Below are positions 45,433 to 60,357 of a DNA stretch of 64,000 nt, piece after piece. The position numbers and the translations under genes were made by a program. The stretch spans positions 62,001 to 126,000 of the forward strand of contig JASANG010001886.1 in NCBI GenBank assembly GCA_030248215.1, in the 5' to 3' direction. The DNA comes from Enoplolaimus lenunculus. Taxonomy: Eukaryota; Nematoda; Enoplea; Enoplida; Thoracostomopsidae. Position 1 is the stretch's first letter, and each line of letters opens with the position of its first letter. The notes under the pieces were generated by a model, which saw only the letters and a list, made by a program, of their open reading frames with translations, did not search any database and was not told the DNA's origin.

Positions 45433-48400
45433 TGGAAGCGGTAAATTGATTTGACGCAATGACTAAAAATATTCGAAATTAATATTAAAGTATTTCACGT
45501 AAAATTGCAGCTGTAAGTTCTCGCACGAAAACTAGCTAGAGTGAATGCGACGTCAGCTTTGCTTCAAGGAATCAACGCGCAATCAAAGATGAAGGCTTAG
45601 GCGCAGGCAAATGTGCCGTTGAAGCGGGGCTGTCAGGGAATTGAGATCCCTGTGAGGTGCGGGGCAAGTGGACTGGATATCAATTCAAAATGGCAAAGAA
45701 TCAAAACAACGTTCGTTGAAAAGATCTTAACACATACTCGCGTAGTGACAATAGATGAATTTGGTTTCTGAAACCATAATTAAGTTCCACATAGTACTTA
45801 TGCATGTGCTAAGCAATTACTACACCATTTTCACACACCATCACGTTTGGAAGTGGACCGAGGGGCGGGGATTCCCATGAAAATTCCCGGCAACATCTCC
45901 GTTGGGTTTCCCAAGAAAATTTTCCGCGGAGAGGAATTTAGTGGGAATAAAAAGTCTTACCTCAACCTCATAACATCCTTAAATATATTCCTCAATTTGT
46001 GAATTGGTACACAAAGCATTTCGAAAAATTCAACTAAACTATGGCACAGGCTTTTGCCAAGGTATACGTAAGCCTTGAACAAAGCCGAAAGAATTATGTA
46101 AAAAATATAAACGTATTTCGAGTCTTGAAAAAAACGTTTATACAGATTGGAAAATATTTAATAGCGTTTAACTTCGCCTAAAATTATCCATTTCAGCGTT
46201 TTTGAATTTACACAAATCGTTTTGAAAGATACTGTTTCAAATTGAAAAGCGTTTGAAATAGCGTTTCATTTTTGACCCGATTCTAATATTATGGGTAAAT
46301 GTGGGGGAAGCTAAGAAGAGCACAAAGACTCTCAATCAAAGGTCATTAACGGAATTTTAAAAGAAATCGTATGCAAAATTACCTGACTTGGTTATTGACA
46401 AGCGGATTTCAATTGAAATCGCAGACTATGAAAACGTTATATACGCGTATAATATTTCAGGTCTGTATATTCTGAACAAGATTCAAATTTAACAAAACTA
46501 AAAAAATTTTAGATTTTAAAAAACCGTAAAATTTTGTAAAATTGAACCTTTATCGCCCATTATATTGAATGCTGTCAGAAATCCCGTTTCAATACACTTT
46601 AGTGCTAAATGGATTCTCCATCTCGGTGTTATCAAGGCACAGCTGGAGGCTGCCTCCTGCCCGCAGGAACCGAATCCGCTTTCGGCACGCCTCCAGTAGA
46701 ATTTCTGCCGAAAGTTCCTGCATTTCGGTTGCGAAATTTTTCTTAGTTTTAAAGAAATTGCATCTTTCCGTGCGTTTGTTTTAACTTTTGATACAGATTA
46801 TTGTGTTAAATGTCGAGATTTTGCAAAAAAACCATACTGTAGTGACCCGAATAAGAGGGGGTAATAAGAGGGGGTCTCATATTTTGAGTCTCAATCAATA
46901 CGAGTCCGTATCCCTAATAAGCGGATAGAGCACCTAAACACTAGTGTCCATAAATGTCAATTGTGATCATGTTTTGGGAGGTGGGTCATTTTTTATGCGA
47001 ACCCAGTGCAAACTACATCGTTCACAACCATATAAAAAAATTTCAGCTCCGTTTGTCAATGCCAAAGCGTGGCCAACTCGGGCCCGTAACAAGAGGGGAC
47101 CAGGGAACTCACCCCCTTCTCGGGTAAATTTTTTTTGCCCCCATCTAAAATTTTCAACCTTGATTGTAAGCCATCTAAAATCTCGTATATTTCTCCTGAG
47201 AAAAATGTTTAAATTCCCAAGCAAGGTGAGCTGGGCTACGGCTGTGAGCCAACTATTCAAATCAAACATAAGCGTTTTGCTATGAGCTCCAGAATGATTC
47301 ATATTGTAAACATGGCTGAAAAATTAATGGTTTGTACAACAAACTTGTTTGTATATAACACTTTTAACACAACTGCCGCTTATGTTGGCAAAAAGTTACG
47401 CGTATACTTGAATGCCAGTCCACTTTTTAGTGGAAAATTTACAATATTTGAAAATCTATAACCAGTCGGATTCGAAACTACTATTTCACATAGTATTTTT
47501 CATCACAAAAAAGCGGTTTTCACGCGAATCAAAACCAGCCACGGTCACAGGATAAGCTCTTATTACCATATTATATAAAAAGACAGCCTTGAAATCTTTA
47601 CTGAATTACAACAGACATTTTTCAACTGGAGCAATCGGAATAGAAATTGGTTTATTTTAATAATTTTGTATTAGCGATTTGATGATAACAGTAACCAAGC
47701 AAAGGAACAACTTTATTCGAAGCTGACAGATTTTAGTATTTGAAGATTTACTATTTACACAAACACTGGTTAATGCCTTTGTCAAAATAGTAGCCACCAG
47801 GGTGTAAAACAGACAGTAAAAATAACGGGACAAACACAGCGATCATATTAATAACAAAAACGGAAACAAACATCAACTTTTACGGATAACGGATATCCGG
47901 TTACTCTCTGGTTGCAACCTGTACTCGCAGGTAAACATCAATACGTAGAGTGCAAGTTGTCAAACCGATATTACCAATATTTTTAGCAAAAATAGCGAAT
48001 ACACCGTTTTTCAAGATTTCGGATTAATTTTGGAATTTTTATTGCAAATAAAACTTTCGCAATACACTCATATTTACAAACTCAGTGATTTCTAACAAAT
48101 TAACAGCGGTCGCTATGAGCATTAAGGGATTTCTGGTATTTCAATGAACACAACATTTTCAGTTTACTTCGATTAGAAATTGAGGCCAATGTAAAGAACA
48201 GAGGCGGAACAGTACTATAAGCATATTCGTAAGCCTAAGCGTAAGAAACCATATTAACTAAGCCTAAGCCTAAAGCAAAAAAATTAATCTAAAGCTCAAG
48301 CTTGCTCCATAGCAGTCCCACAGAAAACGTTCCGCCCTTGATATTTACATGGGCCGAATTTGATCACAACTTGCTTACGATTATAATGTTTACGGCACTG

Positions 48401-49433
48401 CTTTCAAACCTACAAGAAGGTAAAAGAATAAATTATTTTCAAATTGTCAAGGCAATTAACATTCAACGCATAATTTCCGTATTCTAATTGTAATTTTTTT
48501 TGTGAAATTACTTAGCTATTGCAATTCTACCGTTGTTGTTTCGGTTGCAGAAGTACTTGGTGGCATGGTACTTTTTAAAGTTTATAGGACTGTCATGTGT
48601 CGCCGCCCGTCGTCATGCATCGCCGAGCGTCGCAATCCGTCGACGCAGATCAGTCGCGGTCTGTTGCCGTTCGTCGCGCGTCGTCGCAGTTGGGTATAAT
48701 GGTGCTAATTGGTCGTGTAGGATACTGTATGGTACCGAACGGCGCTGAGCGACAAGTTTATATAAGAAGCCTCATTCTGGTGTCGTTGTCCGATGCACAT
48801 TGTTTTCCAGCGATATTTTACTTACATACAATGAACCAAGTTTATAAATGTTGATTTACTCAAAAATGCAGATTACAATGTGACACATATCCGACTTCTC
48901 GGTATAAGCGAATATTTCACCAGCCTCAATTTAGCTTTAGCGTTCCGTACCCGGCTCACCTTGCTAGGAGGGGGGGGTGAAAAAATTTTCAAGCTCAACC
49001 CCCCTGGTCTTCCCTCCATGGCTACGAGCTCGTAGCTTAGACTCTTGGTATACAATTAAAACCTGCGGCGAGATTTAAATATCTGAGAATTTTGAACTTT
49101 TATATACGACTCAGCTTAAAGTTTGACAAAAGTACTTGAAATAAGTCGAAATGACCCGAATATAAGAGGACTGAGCAATAATATTTAGCGGTTCCCATTT
49201 TAGGTCTAAATCTACAGGAGTCTTTATCGTTTAAATTTCAACGCGATACTTAACCTAATTTTTGTCAAAAACGCAAATTTTTTTGACATGGGTACTCAGG
49301 TTTGGTTGATCCCATCGGGTGCGTGCGCCCTTCCACATCCAGAAGACTGGAGAGGCAGACAGATAAGACTTCCTCGATTCGGTCACATTAAATTTGATAT
49401 CCGCCTTCGACAGACAACATCCGCAAGCATATT
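45433..49433. other. Mirror of the A-B spacer
   Basis: Reverse complement of 35,590-39,601 with the same elements in mirror order: a GGAGGC-rich patch near 46,640-46,695, a TACTGTAGTGACCC fragment at about 46,836-46,950, a CTTAAG-rich MITE at 48,183-48,355, and a CGACG-rich patch at about 48,598-48,690. No gene is supported. Confidence 0.55.
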
Positions 49434-52400
49434 TTAATTCGAACTTTTCGTTGGCTGTGACTGAAAAGAGAAAAAAAATGCTATTTTGTAAATTTTAAGA
49501 TAAACACAGGCGGAACAAGTTATGAAACTACAATAATTATGGTTCGCGTTATTTTTAGTGGATTAGGCTTTGGCTCTAAACTTAGTTTTAGGCTTATTCT
49601 TACGCCAACTGTTCGGCTCAGACGTATGCTCAAGCTACTGCTACACCCCTAAAAGTGACATTATGCCAAACTATAATTGTAAATCTTAGTATAAGCCTAA
49701 ATCTGACGAATTTATGCAAATTGAAGTTTTCTAAAATCAGAAATCGACATTTCGTGCAAACACCATTGCATAGACGTTAATAGCACTCCGTTTATACACC
49801 TAATATTTAAATCAACCTAACTGTTTTTGGTTCTTTTTGAACTCACTTTCTTACCTTTGATTTTAAAACTTTTACCATCCTGGGAGCCGGTTGAGCGAAG
49901 TTGCCACGAATAATTTTTAAAATAATTCCAAGAAGAACAAGAACCAGTACACCAAGTCCGACAAGTATAGCGAGAAATGTAATATACAGTCCTAAAAGAG
50001 CAATTGAACAACAACATTAACGGGTACGCCATACTTTTGATAAGCCCCACCGCCGGTCGTCACCGTGTGTCACTGTTCGATGTAGTACGAGAATTACTCA
50101 TGTACGATATCGTACGGTGACATACGGTGACTAACGCACAAGAAGCATAGCGCAACCCTTACAGTTCTTTTGACTGTTGTCCTGTTTCGCCACATTCAGA
50201 CTTTAGGCTTGGGCTCAAAGTTACGAACAGGTTTAATTATGCCTGAACCTACATTTTTGCCTAAAACGTTTGCCTAAGACAGTATGCCATTACATTTATT
50301 GTGACAGAAGTGTAATCACAACTCAGTGCTTAGTATAAATCCAAGCTAAAGTATAGAAAACTGTTTTGTCGTCAGCGGCGGATTCAGAAATATCTGACGA
50401 GACAAAATATACATCGCGAAGAAGCCAGACGCAATTTTCGTTGCAAAAAGTAAAAATCTGTAAGCTAAATATCTTATCAAGTTATAAGAAAAAGTTGTCT
50501 GATGGGGGGATATGGTACGCACTTACCTTACCCCCTTTGGTTCCACTCCTGTTTGTCGTGCCTTTTTACTAAAACAGAATAACGTGAAATAATCGGAGTC
50601 TTTTATCTCTTACCTCGGTCTGACAATTCACGGTTAACGCCCGCAGTTGTGTCACTTTGACTGTTTTGTTTTTCTGAAAATGTAACAAATTTCAATTGAA
50701 AATTAATATTTCGAACTGTTCAAACGAACCAATCCGCATCATTTGTTGGTGTCTGGATCGCCATTAGAAGCATCCCATAGCATATTTACGTTTAGTCTTG
50801 AGGTTTCCTACAATGTTTAAAATTTTAAATGTATTTCAGCGCCGTCTGTTTGCTGTACGATGCCGTCCCACAAATCCCGTTGAAATAAGAGCATTTAAGA
50901 TAACTTTTCTCTTTATTATACAGCTTTTTGGCTGTCAATGATTTGTTGTAAGTTGTTACGGTGGTCAAAACTATTTCAAACAAGAGCGAACTTTTACTAA
51001 TGAGTATTTTTAAAGATAAAAAAATCTTTACCTAAAATATAAAAACATTTGTATATACTTACCGGTACAATTTTTAGCTTTCGGACAATTTGCTGCATTC
51101 TTCGTGCGATCACGAGTAGTTTTGGGTTTCACTATATCTGAAACATTCCTAAAGAGTAAATTAGAATTTGAAATATTTAATTAATTTTCGTAAAGGTTTT
51201 TAAAGCTATCATTTACACCCTGGCAAATAGTCATCTAATATTCATGATAGCTAAATATTGCTAAGAACAACACATGTCGGTGTAATATAGAATGCGAGGT
51301 TGTGAAGCCATCATTCAGCTAATGAGGGGACGTGAAGTGCTTCGAGTAAGCTTCCAGACGTTACGTAACGTCATATGGTCTGTTTTACTTCTGGTCAGAT
51401 GCTGTACAAAGTTTACCGGTGCTTCATTTAGTTGGGTTTCATATTTTGTTGTTTCTAGTAAACTTTCATGTGTGAAATTGATTGGAGCTATAAACGTTAA
51501 AACTTCAGTAAAGTGCAAATCACCAGCAATCTTTAAAATTCTGGTTTAACTTCAGTCGCGGGTAAACGGTGGGTCGCGGGTAGATCTTTTTAGCGCGGGT
51601 ATACCCACGGGTAAGAAATTCATATTTACATGAGTAAAGCGCGGGTCGTATAAAAATCATTACCCACTTCCAACTCTGACTGCAACCATCTTTGGAAACC
51701 GTAGTTGAAAATTGGAGGTTCAAATTTCCTCACAGCGGGCCCAAGATAATTTAGACGAGCGTTACTTGATTCAACGTTAAAGAACTTTTGACACAGTGAC
51801 AAAACCTCACAGTCAGCCGGACGCAATAGGAGTTTGAAAAATACTGAAGCAGGAGGTCAACTATGAAACATTTCACGCCCGGAATGCCAAAACCTCCAGC
51901 AGAAATTTAAAAGAAGCCGAAACCGGAGTTCAATTTTCTGCCGAAGCCAGACGCAGACCTCCGGTTGTACTCTGCTAACAGTAAATACCTGTCTTTTTAA
52001 TTGCATTCCTACTTATTGACAGTAACAAGTTCAGACAGCGTCAGCCCTCTGTCCTGTAGCCAAGGGTAGCCAGGAAGGTGGTCTCAGCCCCTCTGAAAGA
52101 CTGTTGACCCTCCACTATAAAATTTTCAATTTTGCATGTAAGTCAAGAAAACGTGTGTATGCCCCTCGTTCAAAATTATTTAGTCCCTTTAGTAAGGAGA
52201 GTTGGCTACGGGCCTGAGTCGGCCAGATATGAAAACAACTCAGCTTTCAACTCAGGTATCATGTCAGGTGATAATTTGTGTTATCCTAAACGTCGCCCGT
52301 GAGCCGACCTATGCCCGGGATATAAAAATACTTTTTCCGATGATAACAAAGAAAATCAATTACACGTGTACTACTGTGAAGCGGATGCAGATGATGTATT

Positions 52401-53491
52401 CAACGCCGAACCTTCCGAAGAAACCACAAAACAGTACTTTTACAAACCTTTCAAAATATCTTGTTGAGTTCCAGAGCCAAAAAATAATGTTATGCCCTTC
52501 CGAAATGAAACCCTGACCACGCGCTTGAAAATAACCAGAATAGTTGTACGCCAATATAACTGTTGTACGAATATGCGTGTTTTTGTGAAACACATTAGTT
52601 CGACCAAGAGTGGATCATGACAAGAGTGTGCAACTCTTGGGTCCCGCATATTACAAAATGTACCGCCGGGAGTTACGTTTTTGGCCGACCCCTCTTTGTT
52701 TAGAGGAAAGGGTCGCTATCAAATGAATACCCCCAAATCAAACTATAACGGGACCATGTTTGACGCCGCATACATAAAGTGTCATGGTTCGCAAATGTTG
52801 TACCTATACCCTCTAAATAAAGGGGAGAGTAAAAGCAAAAACACAACGCGTGCCGGGAACATTCTTTTCTACGCAGAATGTACCCAGTTGCATACTCTTG
52901 TTGAAGTGGGCATCATCCACTCTTGGTTCGACTGTGCAACTGCTTGGGCTGTGCATGGTACTAAATGTACCAGTACGTGTTGCATTTTTGTTCGACCCCC
53001 TCAATCAGGAGGGGGTGTAAGCAAGAGAATAACAATAAAGTATGCTTCAGTACACCTACCCCCTCATTTAAGGGGGGGTCAACTATGTTCTTTAATCACA
53101 CTTGCGTGTATTGTTATATTAACAATAATTTTTGTACGATATAAAACTGCGTACAGACCCCCCTAAACAAGGGGGGATAGGCCAAAAACGCAACGCGTGC
53201 CGCGTACATTCTTTAATACACAGAATATACCCAGTTGTACACTCTTGTTTAATAAAGAGTGATCATCCACTCTTTGTTCGACTAATGCAGTCCCCCCATT
53301 TTTACAACTTTTCCATGCCTTAAGACTTGAAAACGTACATCGTTTTGGAACGATTATTTTCGTTGACACTGAATCGATGTATTGTAGTGTTTGAAACGGT
53401 GGCTCAGTGTAGCCGTAAAGTTTCAAGTTGCAATAATGCGACATATTTTGAGTTGTGTTCAGTGGCAAAGTTGCTTCCATAGATCGATTCT

Positions 53492-53556
<65 letters not shown>

Positions 53557-56500
53557 TGTCTCATTTGGCTGATGCCAGTTCAAAATTGAGTACAAGAATT
53601 GAACCTTTCAAGATTTAAATATTTCTGCACATAATAAACATTGTGAATATCTACTGCTCACACTGTAAATTCCAGTGAGTTGATTTTAACTCAGAGTGAG
53701 TTGAATCCACTCAGAAGCCTGAGCTCTGAATTAGGTCTTTCAGAACTCACCATTCTGAATTGACTGAACTCATTATGAGTTAATTAATCAATTCACCCAG
53801 AATTAAATCAGCTCAGACTGAATTATTATTTGCTGTTATTAACTCAGAAATAATCAGAAATAACTAATTCTCACTCTGAGTTATGTAATCAACTCATTGA
53901 AATTTACAGTGCAGACGAGCCAGTGTCATAATTCAAAAAAGCAGTGGCGTTCCACGAAACGGAGTGAAGCCGGATTGTTCCGCACCATCAGGCAGGCTTC
54001 CATGGATGGGTCAAAAAGGGAGCAAAAATCGCATCATACATTTTTTCGGTTATGAAATTGTAAATTAAATGCATAAAAGTATTGAAATCCGCTTAAAAAT
54101 CGATAAAGTGTGGTTAATTTTTTGTTATATAACCACTGTTTTTGAGGGGCAAGTCGGACACGGTTTCTTCGTAGGATCCCAATGGACAGCTAGAAAAAAT
54201 TGCTCGAAAATCAGGATAGGGTGGCGCGGGTGCAATCCGCCGTTTCACTTTCATCTCCGGCTTAATAGTTTTCTTGTCCAATTGCAATCTGCCAACTTCC
54301 TACTCACAGAAAACATTGACATTCAGGGGTATAAAAATAGTCTAAATATATTTCAAGCCCTAAGTGTATTAACTATGTAAGGCTGAGCAAAAAATAGTCT
54401 AAACCCAGTAGGCAGTTCAACAGAAAAACGGGACGCTTCTAAAAGAACAAAGTTGCCCCACTTACATTGTAATCGACTTTTTGGTCGTCTTCTGCGCGTT
54501 TGTCCCAGCTTGCGAAACCAACAAAACCGTCAGGAACGTTTTTAAATTTGCAGGTTACTGAAGACAAATTATCCCGGTTCCAACTTGCTTGCGGTGGCGA
54601 TATTGAAGGCTCAACTGTTGAGAAGTCTACAAAAATGGAAATTTTTTAAAATATTAGAACCTAAGGTTAAAATGAAAAATGGCTAAAAAAGTTAATACGA
54701 ACATGTCAGTATATGTCAGTTTAGGTAGGAACCGGTACTTCAGAGCGTTTTTACTAACAAGCTTTAAAAGCAGGTTACGGGTGGTTTCGAACAGGCGGCA
54801 TTAGGGTTTCGAAGCAAACGCTGTACCACTGTGTCACGCAGCCCGCCTCTCCAACTGCTTTTTAGTCGTCCGTCGCCGGTAAGCTACCGACAATCATACT
54901 AAACAATGTGGGTTGCATATTTGCATATGCACCAGGACATCCGTATCTCACATGCTTACATTATAATATTACATTTAGACATGCACGAAGTGTTTATAAC
55001 CAAAAAATCAACTCAGTTGGCACAGAATGCAAGCGTTCACAAAGACAATGATCGAACTGGCACAAAACTGCTTATTGCAGTACTGTAATATGATATGTAA
55101 CTTTGAAATGGAACGCAAAGTTAAAAGGCAATAGATACTGGATTGGGGTTCGTACATAAACCCCACGCGTCTCTCATCCAACAGCCGTCCACCAGATGCG
55201 CTCGGCGTGGAACACGGCTGTGATGGACAAAATGAAAATAAAACCGTTGTACGAAACTATCTGATATTTCTTAAACTGACATATTGACCGGGTTTCAGAA
55301 ATCCTGCTTAAGTACAACTTAGGCACCTGCTAAGCAATTACTTTTAATTGCCATTTGGACGTTTTTATTAAACGCGTATTTTAGTTTAATAAGTACTTGA
55401 GTCAGCGACCAAATTTGACAAATTACAGAATAACAGTTAGCCATATTAGAATCTGATTAAAATTGCAGACCTATGACATTTGTTTAATTTAAATCAAAAC
55501 TATTACTTTCTTGTTATGCCAACGGCTGACATTTAGCACTTATTTGTTTTTGCTCGAAAATTGAAGTATTTATTTAAATCGGCGACTTAAGTGTTTACTT
55601 TAGTATAACTTAAATGATTACTTAAAGTTTAACTTCAGTAAATACTTCAGTAAAATTTTAAAAACCCAACCAAATATGTCTAAAACTATGCTCTGAAACA
55701 AAGATTTCAAAAAACTAATATCCGCTTTGTTTACCGTAGAAGACTATGGATGACCAAAATTCTGCATCCGGATATGACGTTTCAGCGCTCGAACAACGCA
55801 ATCGTAGCTTTGTCCGAATATTTACTGCGTTTAGTGAACCAATCGTTGTTAAATTTTTTGCTAAATGTTGTTCCGTATCGTGCATATACTCTATTACTAC
55901 ACCGGTATTTGAAAGCAGTTGACATTTAAGACTATGAATATGTGAAATTGCAGTAATTTCTCGAGGCAGGGACACGTTTTTTAAAAAATAAGTTCCATCA
56001 AATTGCATTTGTTGTTTGCCGTCCAACAGTACGTTCATAATACGACTACACGAAAACATATAATATGGTTTGGTTAAAATTGCACGTTTTGTATAATTGT
56101 ATTTGTGCAACGCGTGATATAAGCCAAATTTAGCTTTATGCATCGTTGCGGCATCGAAACAAACAAAACGCGAAGGCGAAACTGACGATATGAAGCTAAG
56201 TTTCATTTCAATTTCAAATTTTCCAAGAAAACAATCATGAGCACCGGCGTTATTTTTATTAATTGTACCACATTGACGGTTGTTTTCAGCATTTATCATA
56301 CAATATTCACCAATTTTACACGGTGCCTGTGTTGTTGAGTAAATTTCGTATGGACTGCCTGAAAGTATGATCATTCCAAAACTTCCAAATGAAACATTTT
56401 TCTTGCTTTTTCTGATGGATCGGACAAGATATAAGCTGGACTAAACACTGTTTTGTTCAAATTTTTGCGCTACAAATTGATTTGATACACTCAAAAACTA

Positions 56501-58952
56501 TTTCTGATATTTAAGACAAAATTTCTTACATTTAACATATATGATTAGCAAGGTGCGCTTGAAAAGTATTTCTGTTATAACAGAAAAGTTTTCAAAAAAG
56601 TTTTGAAATAAAGTCTGAAAATTAACGTTTTCGTGTTATTTTTAGAAAAATTGTGTTAAGTATCAGAAAAACTTTTCAGATTTTCCACAGAAAATACTTT
56701 TCTGAAAAAATTCAGAAACATTTTTGTGTTTAGAAGGTTGCTGATACATTAAAAATTTAGTAATGTTGTGCCTGAGCTGCTGGTGTGCAAGTTTGGCCCA
56801 TGTAAAAATTAGGGGTGGAACGTTTTTCTTCGAGTCTGCGCCTAGGATTCAGACAATTTTCTTAATTAAGCTTAGGCCAGGGATTATGTATAAGCTCATT
56901 CTTGCACTTAGGTTTAGGCATATAAATCTGCCTATACTACTGTTACGGCCTTGTTCTATACATTGGCAACAAATACGTTGCTATGATCAAAAACTCAACT
57001 ACTGCCATGTTACACCAGTTTACCAATTGTTTCAATTTATATATTAAAAATCATTAAAAAGCCAAAATTCAACAAAAATGACTATTAATAGTAAATATTC
57101 GTCTGTTCCAACAGGATTAATTGATTTGAAAGCTTAAAAAGTTATATTTGATCTCCATTATTAATTTTGAACAGCGATTTTAAAAATTGTTCTGAACCCT
57201 TTGAATTAAAGATATCACAACTTTCACAAAAACGTAAACAGTATAAAACAACGAAACGTTTATTGTACATTGCAAAAAATGGTGAGTCAAATTGACTCTC
57301 TCCGAAATAGGTACCTACAGAACTAAACAAACTGAGTCAAATTCGTCTCCGCCAGAGTGCTATTCGACTGACTTAGGCGCACGTTTGACTTTGGCGGAGT
57401 CTAATTTGACTCTGTTCGTGTAGATTTGTAGAGCCTATTCGAAGAGAGTCAATTTGACTCATCATTTTTTTCAATGTACACTTTCCCGGCCACATCTAAG
57501 GCTAAAGCTTACACTCAGGCTCAGGCATAGATAAATGTTTAGGCAAAAAAGCTTCTGATGCGTCGTTGGATAACCTTTTGATAAATTGAAAGCCTAAGCC
57601 TGTTGTGGAAAAGTGGGGGCAAGACCGCAACGAAACTTACACAACATATAATTAATACTAAAATGTGAACTCAAACACTGAAATGTTTTGCCAATCAGCG
57701 TATCATTCAACTGCAACTGTAAAATTAACGGCGATGTTCCGGCTGCGAACACATTTGACGTATTGAATGCATCGAATATTTGTTGAATTTTGTTTGGATT
57801 TTGTGTGTCGGTGCAATTGAATACAACCAATCCTTTATCATAAACGTACGTTGTTCGCTGTCCAGTGGAGTCAAATAATTTGAAAGAATAATCTGCAAAA
57901 ATAACCAAAATACAGCAAAAATATATTCCGTTGTCACGGTTTATTTAATCGGTCAGATTAGCTCTAGTACACTTTTTCTAAATTTAAGATTTTTTTATAA
58001 GCTTAAAGCTTAGATAAATGTTTGGACAAAAGTTCAAACGTAGGAAAATGTTTTATCTGAAACACTTAAACCTAAGCTTGAGATTAAACCTGTGCTGGGA
58101 AATTGTACAAAAAGGAAATGAATATCGGATGTTGCAGTTGCGTCCTGGGAGAAACAATTGTGATATCTCAGGCGTGCACCAGCAATAGAATTTTAGCATC
58201 GCGTATACATAAGCGAAGTATTCGTTTCCGTGTTATAAAAACATCTGACTATCACAAATTTACTAATAACCAATCAGTATATTCGTTAAAGAAGATTGTG
58301 GAACTCACAGACTGGAAGTCTCAAGATTAGGCATGGGCATAGGTTTTGTGGCAGACCATTGTAGTTGAAATGGCGCCCGTTGTATGTATTGGAATACGCA
58401 TGAACACACTTTTCTTAGAACTCTACTGGTCAATGTTATATAATTTAACAGCCGTAACTGTTGGTAAAATCATTACAAATATTTTACAATTCTTGACATG
58501 AAATGAAAATTACGAAATTTATCCGAAATCTTTAAAAATTCGTTGCATTCGCTATTTTTACTTTAAACTTTTACAGAGCCCGGTGCGTATTTGCATGCCT
58601 CAATTGTGGTTGCAGAAAAATATAACTTTTGTGAAACTTTTCCTTTAACATTTGTTTTCCGTTTCCATTAGTTAGATCGCTATCTGTTTACGTTATTTTT
58701 ACTATATCCGTTTACATCCTGACACAGTGTCATGGTTCACACCGCCTTCGAAACGAGGGAAGCCGGTAAAACGCGTAACACGTGCCGGATACATTTTGTA
58801 CCATGCGGAACCATAAGAGTTGCATACTCTTGTATCATGCACTATTAATATAAACTAATACCTAGCACTCCAAACTAACCGTGTTCTCCACAAGTGCAAA
58901 TCGATGTAACAAGAAACATCGCCAGCATAGCAGTGCAATGCCGAAGATTCAT
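49434..58952 (-). CDS. Right-arm copy of gene A, intact
   Basis: Exons in coding order: 58952-58880, 57892-57641, 56358-55735, 54626-54466, 53489-53339, 51137-51063, 50673-50614, 49991-49855, 49460-49434. Every exon has exactly the length of its left-arm partner and every splice site is kept, giving 519 aa. Exons 2, 3 and 5 encode identical protein. Differences include Pro-Arg to Ala-Lys in the stalk exon (CPKAKNCT for CPKPRNCT), and Met to Ile and Ala to Gly just after the transmembrane helix. Intron 3 lacks the 61-bp duplication. If the palindrome is real this is a second gene; if it is an assembly fold-back, it is the other allele. Confidence 0.7.
57263..57480. repeat. Fold-back MITE, mirror copy
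   Basis: Right-arm partner of 27,482-27,699, bounded by TGTACATTG and CAATGTACA, in intron 2 of the gene A copy. Confidence 0.7.
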
Positions 58953-59095
58953 CGCATTGAAAAATGGTTTCCTACAAATTTACAGATGCCAAAGAAACTA
59001 TTTATTATACAGAAGAAATTTGGCAAGTTAATTCAGAAAAAATTTGGTTAAAATTGAACCTCGGCCCCTTTGTGCACGAATAAAGCCTGCTACAA

Positions 59096-59391
59096 CTACA
59101 TCATGTCATTGATTGCAGAAATTTTATATTCCCGTATATACATGGATGTATATTGCAATCTTTTTCCTTGTCTTACACATGCAGTGCACAGATACCAACA
59201 ATGCAGATGTAGGAAATAGAACATTTGGACTTTATTCAGAAAGTAAGATTCGTTTTGTCTTTTGAGAACAACAGGTTGATACTGAAATTAGATTTATTCC
59301 GTATAATAGAACTGAACGTTTAAATTGCTTACCTTGAAACCAGACGTGTTTGGTATGCTGTAGACGGTGTGTTTCATTAATTTGGCAAAAG
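59096..59391 (-). CDS. Mirror copy of the candidate small exons upstream of gene A
   Basis: Right-arm partner of 25,569-25,864. The 59-bp exon (59391-59333) keeps its acceptor, donor and reading frame, and the second frame ends at the stop at 59,096-59,098. The arms are so similar that conservation is not independent evidence that it codes. Confidence 0.2.
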
Positions 59392-59805
59392 CTGAAAACA
59401 AACGACTTTATCCGTTGAAGAATTTTTTATTTTGGTGCAAATATTCCGAAAATAAACATTTCACATATAATTGATATGATTGGTAAATTTACAAACGCAA
59501 TAAAGCCAAACATTGAAAAATTAAATCTGTTTAAAATTGCGTAAACGCCAAATTGAAAAACACACTCTTAAACTTCAAGCTGGTGTAAGCTTAAGCTAAT
59601 AAAGCAGTGTTGAACTAATGTCGCTCACACGTTATCATACGTGCACTCGGCACATCCATCGTCCCCCTATACTGTTTTAAAAAGGCTAGCTATACAGTTA
59701 TAGCGTAACTGTGTGCGGAAATTTTATCTCTAAATTAATAAATGTCTGCATAGAGTTTATTGCATTGACGGGCATTTTGTATACTGTTTGCGCATTATGT
59801 TAATA

Positions 59806-60357
59806 TTTTCCCGCCAAAATTTGAATTTCGCGCCAAAATTTGAATTTTCCCGCCAAAACTTGTATTTCCCGCCAAAATTTGAATTTGCCGCCAAAATTTG
59901 TATTTTACCGCCAAAATTTGTCTTTTCCGCCAAAATTTGAATTTTGCCGCCAAAATTTTAATTTTGCGCTAAAATTTGAATTTTCCCGCCAAAATTTGAA
60001 TTTACAACCAAAAATTGATTTTTCCCTCCAAAATTTGAATTTGCCGTCAAGATTTGAATTTTCCCGCCTAAATTTGAATTTGCCGCCAAAATTTGAATTT
60101 CCCGCCAAAATTTGAATTTTCCCGCCTAAATTTGAATTTGCCGCCAAAATTCGAATTTTCCCGCCAAAATTCGAATTTTCCCGCCAAAATTTGAATTTCC
60201 CGCCAAAATTTGAATTTTCACACCAAAATTTGAATTTCCCACCAAAATTTGAATTTTCCCGCCTAAATTTGAATTTGCCGCCAAAATTCGAATTTTCCCG
60301 CCAAAATTTGAATTTCCCGCCAAAATTTGAATTTTCCCTTCAAAATTTGAATTTCCC
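59806..60357. repeat. AT-rich minisatellite, mirror copy
   Basis: Tandem TTTGAATTTTCCCGCCAAAA and variants, the inverse of 24,603-25,152. Unit order is largely the same as in the left arm. Confidence 0.9.
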
